Shown: positions 12,388 to 21,721 of the stretch, piece after piece | Layout: every line of letters starts with the position of its first letter | Position numbering within the stretch: the first letter of the stretch is position 1 | Assembly (NCBI GenBank): GCA_022749295.1 | Contig: CP062007.1 | Span: 124,001-188,000 of the forward strand | DNA from: Flavobacteriaceae bacterium GSB9 | Lineage (GTDB): Bacteria; Bacteroidota; Bacteroidia; Flavobacteriales; Flavobacteriaceae | Length of the DNA stretch: 64,000 nt | Reading direction: 5' to 3' | Notes under the pieces: generated by a model | What the model saw: only the letters and a program-made list of their open reading frames with translations | Databases searched by the model: none | What the model was told of the DNA's origin: nothing | Translations under genes and position numbers: made by a program

Positions 12388-12559
12388 GTTAAAAAAGTAT
12401 ACTTTCAGCTTTAGACGTATTTTTAAACGATAACTTATTGATTTGCCAAGGAAAATTCGATGAACGGTATGTACTACGATTTTTTTCGACGAAAGTGGTT
12501 TTTATTGTGTTAAGGTGTTTAAATTACATATATTGTAATATCCTACTTATGTTAATGTT

Positions 12560-13312
12560 ATGAAAAATTGGTTCCTGCTATGTTCTGGCAAGGTTCTTTT
12601 TGCAATTTTTTTATTAATGGTTGCAACAATTTTTGCCGCTTTTTATTTAGAAAACCCAGTAGTGTTGAGTTTTGTTCTTTTCTTAGCCGTGACTACGTTT
12701 TCTGCTTTTTTGCTTATTAAATTGCAATGATTTAAGTTGGTCTACAGGAAGCTTCTTGTTATTTCTGTTTTTAGGAAACGCTTTCGGTGCTATTCAATTG
12801 AATTACAAGCACATTTCCTTGCCCCGGATATTGTACTTGCTTTGCATAGTTAGTTTGTTTTTTGCGGTTTTGCCAAAATTAAAATTACAACAGCTTCAAA
12901 AATAGGTAAGGGTTTATTTGGCATTTATTTTTGTAACAGTTTTGAGTTTTGGTTTGAGATTGGTCGTATTTTTAGGCTGATTATTTCAAACGATTTTGAG
13001 TTTTATGTTTTTGTGTTGCAGAGTTTTAGTTTCTTGGTGGTAGCCTTTTTGTCGTTTGCGGTGTGCTTGAATTCGCTAAGCAAGAGTAAGTTGGCTATTA
13101 CATTTTTTGTTGGAATAATGTGTTTTGTCTTCTGGCTGTCTATGGACTATGTGGCCAACTATTACGTTTACGACTGGCTTTTTAAGGTTTTAAGTAGTTT
13201 GTTCTTTATTATCCGGCTCTATTTTGTGTTTAATTTTATGCTGATGGAAGAAAAAAACAAAACGTACGTTCAACGTTTAAGCATATCTTATTCAGAAATA
13301 AATTTAGCTTAA
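12560..13312 (+). pseudogene. Decayed paralogue of the YhhN-like membrane protein
   Basis: Reading three frames in turn gives one product co-linear with the YhhN-like protein encoded at 11277-12011. Frame one runs from the ATG at 12560 to a TGA at 12728. Frame two continues from about 12726 (NDLSWSTGSFLLFL, matching KDKSRLFLLFL), passes an in-frame TAG at 12903-12905 and ends at a TGA at 12978-12980. Frame three continues to 13312, where SMDYVANYYVYDW matches EVMDVANIYITEL. So there are at least two frameshifts and one nonsense change. Small stretches of it look like intact ORFs but are only fragments. Confidence 0.75.
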
Positions 13313-14226
13313 ACTATAATTGAAGTGCCGTCTGCAGCTTTGTTTTTATCCTGATCAAAGTAAAAATCTATTTTTCCGAGGTTGATACCGTAACACCCTA
13401 CTTGATTAACCAGCATGTTTTTACCGTCAATATTTTTGGTTACAGTTGGTTTGGGCAAAAAGGTATGGGTGTGTCCGCCAATAATAAGGTCAATATCCTT
13501 GGTTGATTGGGCTAATTTTAAATCACTGATTTTATTGGGGTTTTTTCCATAATGATACCCTAAATGCGAGAGACATATAATCAAATCGCATTCCTCTTCT
13601 TTTTTCAAAATGCGTGTTATGTCTTGGGTGATTTCAACAGGATCTATATATTTTGTTTCCTTGTATAAAGCCGGGTCTACAAGACCATCTAATTCAATGC
13701 CTAACCCAAAAACACCTATTTTGATACCAGCTTTTTTAAAAATTGTATAGGGTTTGGTGTGGGTATCCATTATAGTGTTTGAAAAATCGTAATTGGCCGT
13801 TAAAAATTGAAATTCGGCATGTGGCAACTGGGCGTATAGTCCATCAATTCCATTATCAAAATCGTGGTTGCCTATGGTAGCGGCATCGTATTTAAGTTTG
13901 CTCATCAATTTAAATTCCAGTTCACCGCCATAATAATTAAAGTAAGGTGTGCCTTGAAAAATATCGCCAGCATCCAACAAGAGGGTGTTGGGATTTTCTT
14001 TTCTTATACTATCAATTAAACTGGCACGGCGAGCCACGCCTCCCTTATTGGCGTTTTTACCGTCATGGGGCCCAAAGGCATCAATATGGCTATGAACGTC
14101 ATTGGTATGTAGAATGGTTATTTTTGAAGTGTTTTTACTGGAAGCGAACGATTGAAGGCCCAACCCTCCAAGGGTTAACATGGCTGTTCCAGCTGTTGCT
14201 TGCTGAATAAACGTTCTTCGTTTCAT
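13309..14226 (-). CDS. Exported metallophosphatase, catalytic domain of a 5'-nucleotidase/UshA-type enzyme
   Basis: This 305-residue protein starts with KRRTFIQQ and a hydrophobic stretch, a Tat-like signal. It then carries the dinuclear-metal phosphoesterase motifs in order: TNDVHSH, DAGDIFQGTP, GNHDFDNG, CLSHLG and GGHTHT. These are the metal-binding blocks of the N-terminal domain of UshA-type 5'-nucleotidases. The C-terminal substrate domain is missing here and is encoded by the gene immediately upstream (14234-14992). It probably hydrolyses nucleotides or related phosphoesters in the periplasm, jointly with that protein. Seven bases separate the two genes. Confidence 0.92.
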   Translation of the reverse strand: MKRRTFIQQATAGTAMLTLGGLGLQSFASSKNTSKITILHTNDVHSHIDAFGPHDGKNANKGGVARRASLIDSIRKENPNTLLLDAGDIFQGTPYFNYYGGELEFKLMSKLKYDAATIGNHDFDNGIDGLYAQLPHAEFQFLTANYDFSNTIMDTHTKPYTIFKKAGIKIGVFGLGIELDGLVDPALYKETKYIDPVEITQDITRILKKEEECDLIICLSHLGYHYGKNPNKISDLKLAQSTKDIDLIIGGHTHTFLPKPTVTKNIDGKNMLVNQVGCYGINLGKIDFYFDQDKNKAADGTSIIV

Positions 14227-14233
14227 TGTTGTT

Positions 14234-14992
14234 TTAATTAATTTGGGTAAATCTATCGTCTTGAACAGGGCTTATGGTATCTGTTTTTATAAAATTATCT
14301 ATCAAGGCATTCCTTATTTTATAATCCAGCTTGAAAATACTGTCGTTGGGTTTAAAAAAAGCCATATTGTCACCACCGTTGTATAAATAATCATTAGTAG
14401 CTACAAAGTATGTGCTGTCTTCAATAATTTCTTTTCCATTTATTTTAGCTTCAACGACCTCAAAATGGCTGTCAATTGTCAACTTTAACTTTGAGATGGG
14501 ATGTGCGCTTTTTCCTTTCCTTAAATAATCGATCATATAATTAACCTGTTTTCCTTTTAGGCCAACAACAACAATACTGTTTTCAAAAGGCATAAGATTA
14601 AAAGCAGTACGCTTAGAAACTTTTCCTTTTGGCAAAATTGAGCGAATACCACCATAATTCAATAAAACCATGTCGATATTCTTACCTGTTCGTTTTTTAA
14701 AAATAGGATTGGCTTCATTGTAAATGGCATCGGCCATAAAGTTGCCAATTGCCGTATTTAATTCACCATCGGTTTTGGAGTAGGTGTCTGCTGAATAAGC
14801 TAAAACACTATCCAAATCTTTCTGGATATTGTCTCGGTAGGGCTTAATAAATGCTTCGATTTCCGTATCATAATCCAATGAGTCGGTTATGGCTATTTGC
14901 TCGCCTTTTATTTGGGTAAGTTGTGGGTTTGAGTGTTTGCAGCCTGAAACAACCAAAAAATATAACAAAATAAAGAAATGTGTAAACCTCAT
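14234..14992 (-). CDS. Lipoprotein with 5'-nucleotidase C-terminal (substrate-binding) domain
   Basis: From the ATG at 14992 the product has about 252 residues and a signal peptide ending LVVSGCK, a clear lipobox. The longer open frame reaching 15133 would hide this signal, so I reject that start. The body matches the 5'-nucleotidase C-terminal domain, with NYGGIRS, FENSIVVVGLKG and ATNDYLYNGGDN. It is probably the partner of the metallophosphatase downstream. The order is reversed compared with the fused enzyme, so this is not simply a broken ushA. Confidence 0.9.
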   Translation of the reverse strand: MRFTHFFILLYFLVVSGCKHSNPQLTQIKGEQIAITDSLDYDTEIEAFIKPYRDNIQKDLDSVLAYSADTYSKTDGELNTAIGNFMADAIYNEANPIFKKRTGKNIDMVLLNYGGIRSILPKGKVSKRTAFNLMPFENSIVVVGLKGKQVNYMIDYLRKGKSAHPISKLKLTIDSHFEVVEAKINGKEIIEDSTYFVATNDYLYNGGDNMAFFKPNDSIFKLDYKIRNALIDNFIKTDTISPVQDDRFTQIN

Positions 14993-15015
14993 GTATAAAT
15001 CAAATAATTTGAATG

Positions 15016-15032
15016 TACTTTTGCTACCTTTG
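15016..15032 (+). promoter_or_regulatory. Two tandem -7 promoter elements before the DUF6913-dapA operon
   Basis: TACTTTTG at 15016-15023 and TACCTTTG at 15025-15032 both match TAnnTTTG. The second would start transcription about 15 bases before the ATG at 15051. Confidence 0.5.
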
Positions 15033-15050
15033 CGCAAAGGATAAAGATAA

Positions 15051-15575
15051 ATGATTTTAAAGGGTTTTAAGGAAAATTCAAATAAAAAGTACTTAAACAA
15101 ATTGTTATCTAAAAGGAAAGCCAATGTTGCCAATAATAAGGTGATAAGCTTGGGCGTTGTTTTAAATATTGATGAAGTTGAAGGTTTTGAGCAGTTTAGA
15201 AAACTGGCCGATTATTTAAAAGTAAGGCCAAATCGTTTAAAGATAATTGCCTTCTCTGAAAATAAAAAAGAAAATTTAAATTCTTGGGACCAATGTTATA
15301 ATCCTAAGGATTTTGGTTGGAAAGGTGCCATTAAAAACGTAGAATTGCAAGAATTTTTAAACAAAGAATTTGATGCGCTTATAAGTTTTTACGAAAAAGA
15401 CGTACTAGAACTAAAATTAATTACAGCGCTTTCAAAAGCAAAATTTAAAATCGGTATTTTACAATCAGACGAACGCCTTAACGATTTAATAATTAAAACG
15501 AAATTAAAGGAGTTTGACCTTTTTAAGGAAGAAATTTTTAAGTACCTAAATATATTAAAAAAAATAAAGGAATAA
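15051..15575 (+). CDS. DUF6913 family protein
   Basis: This 174-residue soluble, lysine-rich protein has no recognisable catalytic motif. Its arrangement just before dapA, with a TAATG stop/start overlap, matches the flavobacterial DUF6913 protein. The central part ([20 protein letters not shown] and [24 protein letters not shown]) suggests an alpha/beta fold. The function is unknown. Confidence 0.75.
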   Translation: MILKGFKENSNKKYLNKLLSKRKANVANNKVISLGVVLNIDEVEGFEQFRKLADYLKVRPNRLKIIAFSENKKENLNSWDQCYNPKDFGWKGAIKNVELQEFLNKEFDALISFYEKDVLELKLITALSKAKFKIGILQSDERLNDLIIKTKLKEFDLFKEEIFKYLNILKKIKE

Positions 15576-16453
15576 TGAGTAGAAAGTTTTTAGGAACGGG
15601 AGTTGCATTGGTTACACCTTTTAACGAAGATTTAAGTGTAGACCATAAAGCCTTGGCCAATATTGTAAACCACAATATAGACAATGGCGTTGAATATCTT
15701 GTAGTATGCGGTACTACGGGAGAAACTGCAACCCTAACTAAAGAAGAGAAGCAAGCGGTTTTACAAACGGTATTAAAAACAAATAATGGTCGTGTTCCCA
15801 TAGTTTTAGGTATTGGAGGAAACAATACCTTAGCCGTAGTAGAAGAAATAAAAACGACAGATTTAAGCAATGTTGACGCCATTTTGTCGGTTACGCCGTA
15901 TTACAGTAAGCCAACGCAAGAAGGTATTTATCAGCATTTCAAGGCCATTTCAGAGGCATCGCCCGTAGATATTATTTTGTATAATGTGCCTGGAAGGACT
16001 TCAAAAAATATTGAGCCTGAAACCACAATACGAATGGCTAACGATTTTAAAAATATCGTAGGTGTAAAAGAAGCCGGAAACAGCATTTCTCAATACTACG
16101 AATTAATAAAAACCAAGCCCGAAGATTTTTTAATTATTTCAGGTGATGACGATTTAGCACTTGGCGTTGTCTTAGCTGGCGGTGCAGGTGTAATATCGGT
16201 TATAGGGCAAGGGTTTCCAAAAGAATTTTCAGAAATGATTCGCTTAGGTTTAAAAGGTGATGCCAGAGCAGCTTTTAAACTGCACTTTAAATTAATTGAC
16301 GTTATTGGTTATATTTTTGAAGAAAATAACCCAGCTGGAATAAAAGGGGTGTTTGAAGCTCTGAAATTGTGTAGAGACACCGTAAGATTACCACTAGTGC
16401 CAGCTTCAGATCAGTTAAAAGCCAAAATAGCAGATTTTGTAAAGCAGTTTTAG
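15575..16453 (+). CDS. dapA: 4-hydroxy-tetrahydrodipicolinate synthase
   Basis: DapA condenses pyruvate with aspartate semialdehyde, the first committed step towards lysine and diaminopimelate. The 292-residue TIM barrel has the conserved GTTGET motif near residue 46, Tyr136 in ILYNVPGRT and the Schiff-base Lys165 in GVKEAGN. The gene is translationally coupled to the DUF6913 gene before it. Confidence 0.97.
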   Translation: MSRKFLGTGVALVTPFNEDLSVDHKALANIVNHNIDNGVEYLVVCGTTGETATLTKEEKQAVLQTVLKTNNGRVPIVLGIGGNNTLAVVEEIKTTDLSNVDAILSVTPYYSKPTQEGIYQHFKAISEASPVDIILYNVPGRTSKNIEPETTIRMANDFKNIVGVKEAGNSISQYYELIKTKPEDFLIISGDDDLALGVVLAGGAGVISVIGQGFPKEFSEMIRLGLKGDARAAFKLHFKLIDVIGYIFEENNPAGIKGVFEALKLCRDTVRLPLVPASDQLKAKIADFVKQF

Positions 16454-16544
16454 TCTGTTAAATATTACTTAATCCTTACGTTTACAAGATTTAAGCCATT
16501 ATTTTAGCATCAAAATAATATTTTTAAAATCCATAATAATAGCT

Positions 16545-16552
16545 TAATTTTG
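16545..16552 (+). promoter_or_regulatory. Probable promoter (TTTT-N19-TAATTTTG) of bamD
   Basis: TAATTTTG matches TAnnTTTG and has TTTT at 16522-16525 exactly 19 bases upstream, close to the Bacteroidota -33 TTTG. It lies 20 bases before the bamD ATG. Confidence 0.55.
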
Positions 16553-16571
16553 CAAGCTGTAATAAAAATAA

Positions 16572-17402
16572 ATGAATAAATTTTTTTACATAGTAATAGT
16601 ATTAACGCTTTTAACCGGGTGTAGCGAATATCAAAAGGCATTAAAGACCGAAGACATCGCCACCAAGTTTCAAATGGGTGAAGCCTTGTATAATAAAGGT
16701 AATTACTCTAAAGCAAATCGTCTTTTTGCACAGATAGTACCGAGTTACAGAGGGAAACCACAGGCTGAAAAGCTGATGTTTTTGTATTCCAATTCATTTT
16801 ACCAAATGAAGGATTATTATGTGGCAGGTTATCAGTTTGAGCGTTTTGCGTCCAGTTACCCTAATAGTGAAAAATTAGAAGAGGCGTCTTTTTTTAGTGC
16901 AAAGAGTTATTACATGCTTTCTCCAGTATATTCAAAAGACCAAACTGAAACTAAGGAAGCTATTGAAAAACTTCAAGAGTTCATAAACCTTTTTCCAGAG
17001 TCTAAATATGTGGCAGAAGCCAATAAATTGGTTAAGGAACTAGATTTTAAATTGGAAAAAAAGGCTTTCGAAATAGCCAAACAATACAATTTAATCTCAG
17101 ATTATCCGGCTTCGGTTAGGTCATTCAATAATTTTATTTTCGATTTTCCGGGTTCAAGGTTAAGGGAAGATGCCCTATATTATAGATTAGATTCGGCATA
17201 CAAGCTAGCTATGAATTCTATTGAAATCAAAAGCACACTACAAAATGGTATTGTACGCTTAAGAAAAAATAGACTTGAAGATGCTAAGGAATTTTCTGAA
17301 GCTTTCAAAGAATCATACCGCAATTCTGAATACATTGAACAAGTTAATGAAATGGATGCAGATATTGCCCAAGAATTAAAAAGTTACAGCGCAAAAAGTT
17401 AA
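16572..17402 (+). CDS. bamD: Outer membrane protein assembly factor BamD
   Basis: BamD is a lipoprotein of the BAM complex that inserts beta-barrel proteins into the outer membrane. The 276-residue product has a signal peptide ending LLTGCSEYQKAL (lipobox) and then five tetratricopeptide-like units such as FQMGEALYNKGNYSKA and QFERFASSYPNSEKLEEA. It is followed after 11 bases by the omega subunit gene, an order common in Bacteroidota. Confidence 0.92.
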   Translation: MNKFFYIVIVLTLLTGCSEYQKALKTEDIATKFQMGEALYNKGNYSKANRLFAQIVPSYRGKPQAEKLMFLYSNSFYQMKDYYVAGYQFERFASSYPNSEKLEEASFFSAKSYYMLSPVYSKDQTETKEAIEKLQEFINLFPESKYVAEANKLVKELDFKLEKKAFEIAKQYNLISDYPASVRSFNNFIFDFPGSRLREDALYYRLDSAYKLAMNSIEIKSTLQNGIVRLRKNRLEDAKEFSEAFKESYRNSEYIEQVNEMDADIAQELKSYSAKS

Positions 17403-17413
17403 ATATAACAACA

Positions 17414-17740
17414 ATGGATTTAAAAAAAATCAATGCTCCGGTGAATACGGTAACGTACGACAGAAATCAAATAGATGAGCCAACAGAGAACATCTACGAG
17501 TCTATTTCTATCATCGCAAGACGTGCAGAACAAATCAATACAGAAATTAAAAAAGAGCTTATTGATAAGTTGGAAGAGTTTGCTACTTACAATGATAGTT
17601 TAGAAGAGGTATTTGAAAACAAGGAGCAAATTGAGGTGTCTAAATTTTACGAAAAATTACCAAAACCTCATGCATTGGCCGTTCAAGAATGGCTTACAGA
17701 CAAAATTTATTTTAGAAATACAGAGGACGATTCCAAATAA
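17414..17740 (+). CDS. rpoZ: DNA-directed RNA polymerase omega subunit, Bacteroidota type
   Basis: The 108-residue protein contains ENIYESISIIARRAEQIN, which aligns with the omega segment that clasps the beta-prime C-terminus. It then has an acidic tail longer than in Proteobacteria, as is usual in Bacteroidota. Its place between bamD and coaBC is the conserved context for this family. Confidence 0.88.
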   Translation: MDLKKINAPVNTVTYDRNQIDEPTENIYESISIIARRAEQINTEIKKELIDKLEEFATYNDSLEEVFENKEQIEVSKFYEKLPKPHALAVQEWLTDKIYFRNTEDDSK

Positions 17741-17768
17741 TTATTTCTAAATTTAAACACCATTTTAC

Positions 17769-17807
17769 AAACTCCAAAACCGTTTTAATAAAATGGCTTT
17801 GGAGTTT
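17769..17807 (+). terminator. Hairpin terminator after rpoZ
   Basis: The arms aaactccaaa (17769-17778) and tttggagttt (17798-17807) pair perfectly. The inner bases pair further with G-U pairs, making a long stem between rpoZ and coaBC. Confidence 0.55.
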
Positions 17808-17836
17808 GTTGGGTTAATATTGTCAAGCTATTTTTT

Positions 17837-19048
17837 ATGAGTATTTTAAGCGGAAAGAACATACTTTTGGGAATAACGGGAGGCATCGCCGCTTATAAAA
17901 CAGCTTCGCTGGTTAGGTTGTTTGTAAAATCGGGAGCTCATGTAAAGGTTGTAATGACACCTGCAGCCAAAGATTTTATAACGCCTTTAACCTTATCCAC
18001 TTTATCAAAACATCCTGTGTATTCGTCGTTTAACAATGATGAAGGCGATAATGCCGTTTGGAACAACCATGTCGATTTAGGCCTGTGGGCCGATTTATTT
18101 GTGATTGCCCCAGCTACTGCCAATACGTTGTCGAAAATGGCCAATGGTGTCTGCGACAATTTATTGCTCGCCACGTATTTGTCTGCCAAATGCCCCGTGT
18201 ATTATGCACCAGCGATGGATTTAGATATGTACAAACATAAAAGTACGTTGCGCTCTTTCGAGGTATTAAATAGTTACAAAAATGTAATGATTCCTGCCGC
18301 TAGTGGTGAATTGGCCAGCGGATTGGTGGGTGAGGGCAGAATGGCAGAACCCGAGGATATTGTAGCGTTTATTGAAAATCATGTTTTAGATCAGCTTCCA
18401 CTAAGAAATAAAACAATTTTGATTACGGCCGGTCCAACTTACGAAGCTATAGATCCGGTGCGGTTTATTGGAAATCATTCCAGTGGAAAAATGGGTTTTG
18501 AAATTGCTAAATCAGCAGCCAATTTAGGAGCAAAGGTGATTTTAGTTTCAGGGCCAACACATCAAAAGGTGTCACATAGCTTAATTAATGTTGTTCCAGT
18601 AACAAGTGCCCAAGACATGTACGATGCAGTACATAAATATTTTGAAACCGTTGATGTGGCCATCCTATCGGCGGCTGTGGCCGATTTTACACCAAAAGAA
18701 GTCGCCCAACAGAAAATAAAAAAGAAAACCGATACGTTAACATTAGAGCTAACGAAAACCAAAGACATTCTGGCTTCTTTAGGCAACATTAAAAAATCTC
18801 AATATTTAGTTGGTTTTGCTTTAGAAACCCAAAATGAACTCGAAAACGCAAAAGGAAAATTAAAAAAGAAAAATTTAAACTTAATTGTGTTAAATTCGTT
18901 GAACGATAAAGGAGCAGGTTTTAAAAGTGATACCAATAAAGTTACCTTTATTGACAATAAAGACCAAATTACTGAGTTTGAATTGAAATCGAAGGCCGAA
19001 GTGGCTACCGATTTAATGAATAAAATTATATCTGAAATTGATGCGTAA
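17837..19048 (+). CDS. coaBC: Bifunctional phosphopantothenoylcysteine decarboxylase / phosphopantothenate-cysteine ligase
   Basis: CoaBC makes 4'-phosphopantetheine from phosphopantothenate and cysteine on the way to CoA. In 403 residues it has the FMN-binding CoaC domain first (GITGGIAAYK, PATANTLSKMANGVCDNLL, APAMD). The CoaB ligase domain follows, with ITAGPTYEAIDPVRFIGNHS and LSAAVADFTP. The gene overlaps the following DUF4835 gene. Confidence 0.96.
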   Translation: MSILSGKNILLGITGGIAAYKTASLVRLFVKSGAHVKVVMTPAAKDFITPLTLSTLSKHPVYSSFNNDEGDNAVWNNHVDLGLWADLFVIAPATANTLSKMANGVCDNLLLATYLSAKCPVYYAPAMDLDMYKHKSTLRSFEVLNSYKNVMIPAASGELASGLVGEGRMAEPEDIVAFIENHVLDQLPLRNKTILITAGPTYEAIDPVRFIGNHSSGKMGFEIAKSAANLGAKVILVSGPTHQKVSHSLINVVPVTSAQDMYDAVHKYFETVDVAILSAAVADFTPKEVAQQKIKKKTDTLTLELTKTKDILASLGNIKKSQYLVGFALETQNELENAKGKLKKKNLNLIVLNSLNDKGAGFKSDTNKVTFIDNKDQITEFELKSKAEVATDLMNKIISEIDA

Positions 19049-19928
19049 CATACTGTTTTTATTAGCTTTTTGTTTTTTCGTAAGCGGATTTTCCCAAGAA
19101 TTGAATTGTAATTTGGTGGTAAACGCCGAACAAACGGGAAACGAAAACTTCCCTATTTTTAAAACACTGGAAAAAGAACTTACCGAGTTTATAAACAATA
19201 CAAAATGGACCAACCAAACGGTTAAGCCTCAAGAGCGAATTAATTGCAGTATGGTTCTCAATATTAGCAATTACAGCGGTGAAACTTTTCAAGGGACTTT
19301 GCAGGTGCAATCGTCGCGCCCCGTTTATGGGTCGTCATTTAGTACGCCCGTATATAATTTGAACGATAAAGATTTTAGCTTTCGGTATTTAGAATATCAG
19401 AATTTAATTTACAATCCGTCGCAGTTCGAATCGAACCTAGTTTCGATATTAGCCTATCATGTTTATATGATTTTAGCTTTGGATGCCGATACATTTGAAC
19501 AACATGGAGGCGACGAATATTACAAACAAGCACAGATTATTACCAACTATTCACAACAGGGCAATTTTAAAGGTTGGAAAGTAGAAGACGGCTTACAAAG
19601 CCGCTTTGCACTGATTGATAATGTATTGTCGCCAACATTTAAAGAATATCGCGATGTGCTATATGATTATCACCGCAATGGCTTGGATGTTATGAGCGAT
19701 AACATAAAGGAAGGAAAAGACGAAATAGCATCGGCTTTAGAAAGTTTTCAGGCAATGAACAGCCGGCGTCCTAATTCATTTTTACTCCGTACCTTTTTTG
19801 ATGCAAAGGCTGACGAAATTGAACAAATTTTTACTGATGGCCCTAGCGTAGATATTGCCAGTGTGAAGGAGACGTTGCAAAAAGTAGCGCCCATGCACAG
19901 TAGCAAATGGCAGAATATTAAATATTGA
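19041..19928 (+). CDS. DUF4835 family exported protein
   Basis: This protein of about 295 residues has a signal peptide MRNILFLLAFCFFVSGFSQ and no membrane helices after it, so it is probably periplasmic. It matches the flavobacterial DUF4835 family, which lies between coaBC and recN. The ATG at 19041 overlaps the last codons of coaBC. The function is not known. Confidence 0.88.
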   Translation: MRNILFLLAFCFFVSGFSQELNCNLVVNAEQTGNENFPIFKTLEKELTEFINNTKWTNQTVKPQERINCSMVLNISNYSGETFQGTLQVQSSRPVYGSSFSTPVYNLNDKDFSFRYLEYQNLIYNPSQFESNLVSILAYHVYMILALDADTFEQHGGDEYYKQAQIITNYSQQGNFKGWKVEDGLQSRFALIDNVLSPTFKEYRDVLYDYHRNGLDVMSDNIKEGKDEIASALESFQAMNSRRPNSFLLRTFFDAKADEIEQIFTDGPSVDIASVKETLQKVAPMHSSKWQNIKY

Positions 19929-19983
19929 TTTTAGCTGGAAGTTTTAAGAAGTAAGCCTGAAGTTAATTACTGCAAACAAAAAT

Positions 19984-21636
19984 ATGCTAACATCACTTTC
20001 AATAAAAAATTACGCCTTAATCGATAATTTGCAAATCGAATTTAACGATGGCTTTTCGATCATTACAGGTGAAACCGGAGCGGGAAAGTCCATTTTATTG
20101 GGCGGCCTGTCTTTGATTTTAGGAAAGCGTGCCGATTTAAGCAGCTTAAAAGATGCTTCGGAAAAATGTATAATCGAGGCGGTTTTCAATATTTCAAACT
20201 ACAATCTGAAAACGCTTTTTAAGGAGCAGGATTTCGATTTTGAGGAACAGACCATCATCCGTCGTGAAATTTTACCCTCCGGAAAATCGAGAGCCTTTGT
20301 AAACGATTCGCCCGTAAATTTAAGCGGATTGCAATTGCTAGGCGAACGGTTGATTGATATCCATTCGCAGCACCAAACCCTGGAGCTTACCAGTAACGAA
20401 TTTCAATTTCAGGTGATTGATGCTTTAGCAAAAAATGAAAGCAAATTACAGCAATACAAAACGGAGTATAAAAGCTATAAAAAGCTAAAAAAAGAACTTG
20501 ACGAACTTATATCGTCAAAGGCGGAAGCCATAAAGGAACACGATTACAATGTGTTTTTATTAAATGAGTTGGTAGAAGCCAATTTGATTGAAGACGAATT
20601 GGAACAACTAGAGGAAGAATACGAAACCCTCAACAATATTGAAGGCATTAAGGAAAGGCTTGGCGAGGCATACCAATTATTGAGCGAGGATGAAATTGGT
20701 CTGCTTTCATCGTTAACCACTTTAAAAAACACCTTTCAAAAACTATCTGGGTATTCATCAAAATATGAAGAATTGTTCAATCGTGCCAACAGCAGCTTAA
20801 TTGAAATGGACGATCTTTTTGGCGAAGTGAACAATTTACAGGAAGCCATGGATGCCGATCCACAGCGCTTAGAGGTTGTTGATGCCAAATTAAAACTTTT
20901 GCACAATTTGATGCAGAAACATACTGCGGCAAATGTTTCAGAATTGATAGCCATTAAAAATGAGTTGGAAGACAAAGTATCGGTTACAGAAAATTTAGAT
21001 GGCAATATTGAAAAAAAGGAAGCCGAAATTGCAACAAAGGCCAACCAATTGGATGCCATTGCTGAAGACATTCATAAAAAACGTACGGAAGTTATTCCGA
21101 AGTTAATAAAACAATTGGAGAGCATTTTGGCCAGCTTGGGTATGCCCAACGCCCAGTTTAAAATAGAGGCTGGTTTGGGTACCACATTTTTATCTAATGG
21201 AAAGGACGAGTTGTCATTTCTGTTTTCAGCTAATAAAGGCGGTAGTTTTAATGAGCTAAAAAAAGCGGCTTCAGGTGGAGAGCTTTCCAGGATTATGCTG
21301 GCTATAAAATCGGTTTTGGCAAAATACATTCAACTACCAACCATTATGTTCGATGAAATTGATACAGGCGTTTCTGGTGAAATTTCAAATAAAATGGGAG
21401 ATATCATGCTCGAAATGAGTAAAACCATGCAAGTGTTCTCTATCACGCATTTGCCTCAAATTGCTGCAAAAGGGCATTCGCATTATAAAGTGTTTAAAGA
21501 AGATGTTAACGAGGTTACCCAAACCAATTTAATAAAGCTTAACCATGATGAGCGTATCGTTGAAATAGCGCAAATGCTAGGCGGAAAAGATATATCGTCT
21601 TCGGCTATTGCACATGCTAAGGAACTGCTTAATTAA
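19984..21636 (+). CDS. recN: DNA repair protein RecN
   Basis: RecN is an SMC-like ATPase that acts at DNA double-strand breaks. The 550-residue product has an N-terminal Walker A GETGAGKS (about residues 30-37). A long coiled coil covers about residues 140-370, and C-terminal signature and Walker B motifs read ASGGELSRIMLAIK and MFDEIDTGVSGE. It is complete. Confidence 0.97.
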   Translation: MLTSLSIKNYALIDNLQIEFNDGFSIITGETGAGKSILLGGLSLILGKRADLSSLKDASEKCIIEAVFNISNYNLKTLFKEQDFDFEEQTIIRREILPSGKSRAFVNDSPVNLSGLQLLGERLIDIHSQHQTLELTSNEFQFQVIDALAKNESKLQQYKTEYKSYKKLKKELDELISSKAEAIKEHDYNVFLLNELVEANLIEDELEQLEEEYETLNNIEGIKERLGEAYQLLSEDEIGLLSSLTTLKNTFQKLSGYSSKYEELFNRANSSLIEMDDLFGEVNNLQEAMDADPQRLEVVDAKLKLLHNLMQKHTAANVSELIAIKNELEDKVSVTENLDGNIEKKEAEIATKANQLDAIAEDIHKKRTEVIPKLIKQLESILASLGMPNAQFKIEAGLGTTFLSNGKDELSFLFSANKGGSFNELKKAASGGELSRIMLAIKSVLAKYIQLPTIMFDEIDTGVSGEISNKMGDIMLEMSKTMQVFSITHLPQIAAKGHSHYKVFKEDVNEVTQTNLIKLNHDERIVEIAQMLGGKDISSSAIAHAKELLN

Positions 21637-21721
21637 AACTTTGCTATATTTAAAACATAAATAAATACTATCTTTACCCACTCAATATTCATAAAACTAA
21701 TCAACATATAAAACACTACGC

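Noticed and set aside
13013-13312. ORF of 99 residues as a stand-alone gene
   Set aside because: It is the last frame of the decayed YhhN-like paralogue; its start is an arbitrary GTG and the similarity continues upstream in other frames.
14234-15133. Longer start for the 5'-nucleotidase C-terminal lipoprotein
   Set aside because: The extra 47 residues hide the lipobox and would overlap the promoter and start of the divergent DUF6913 gene; the ATG at 14992 gives a proper lipoprotein signal.
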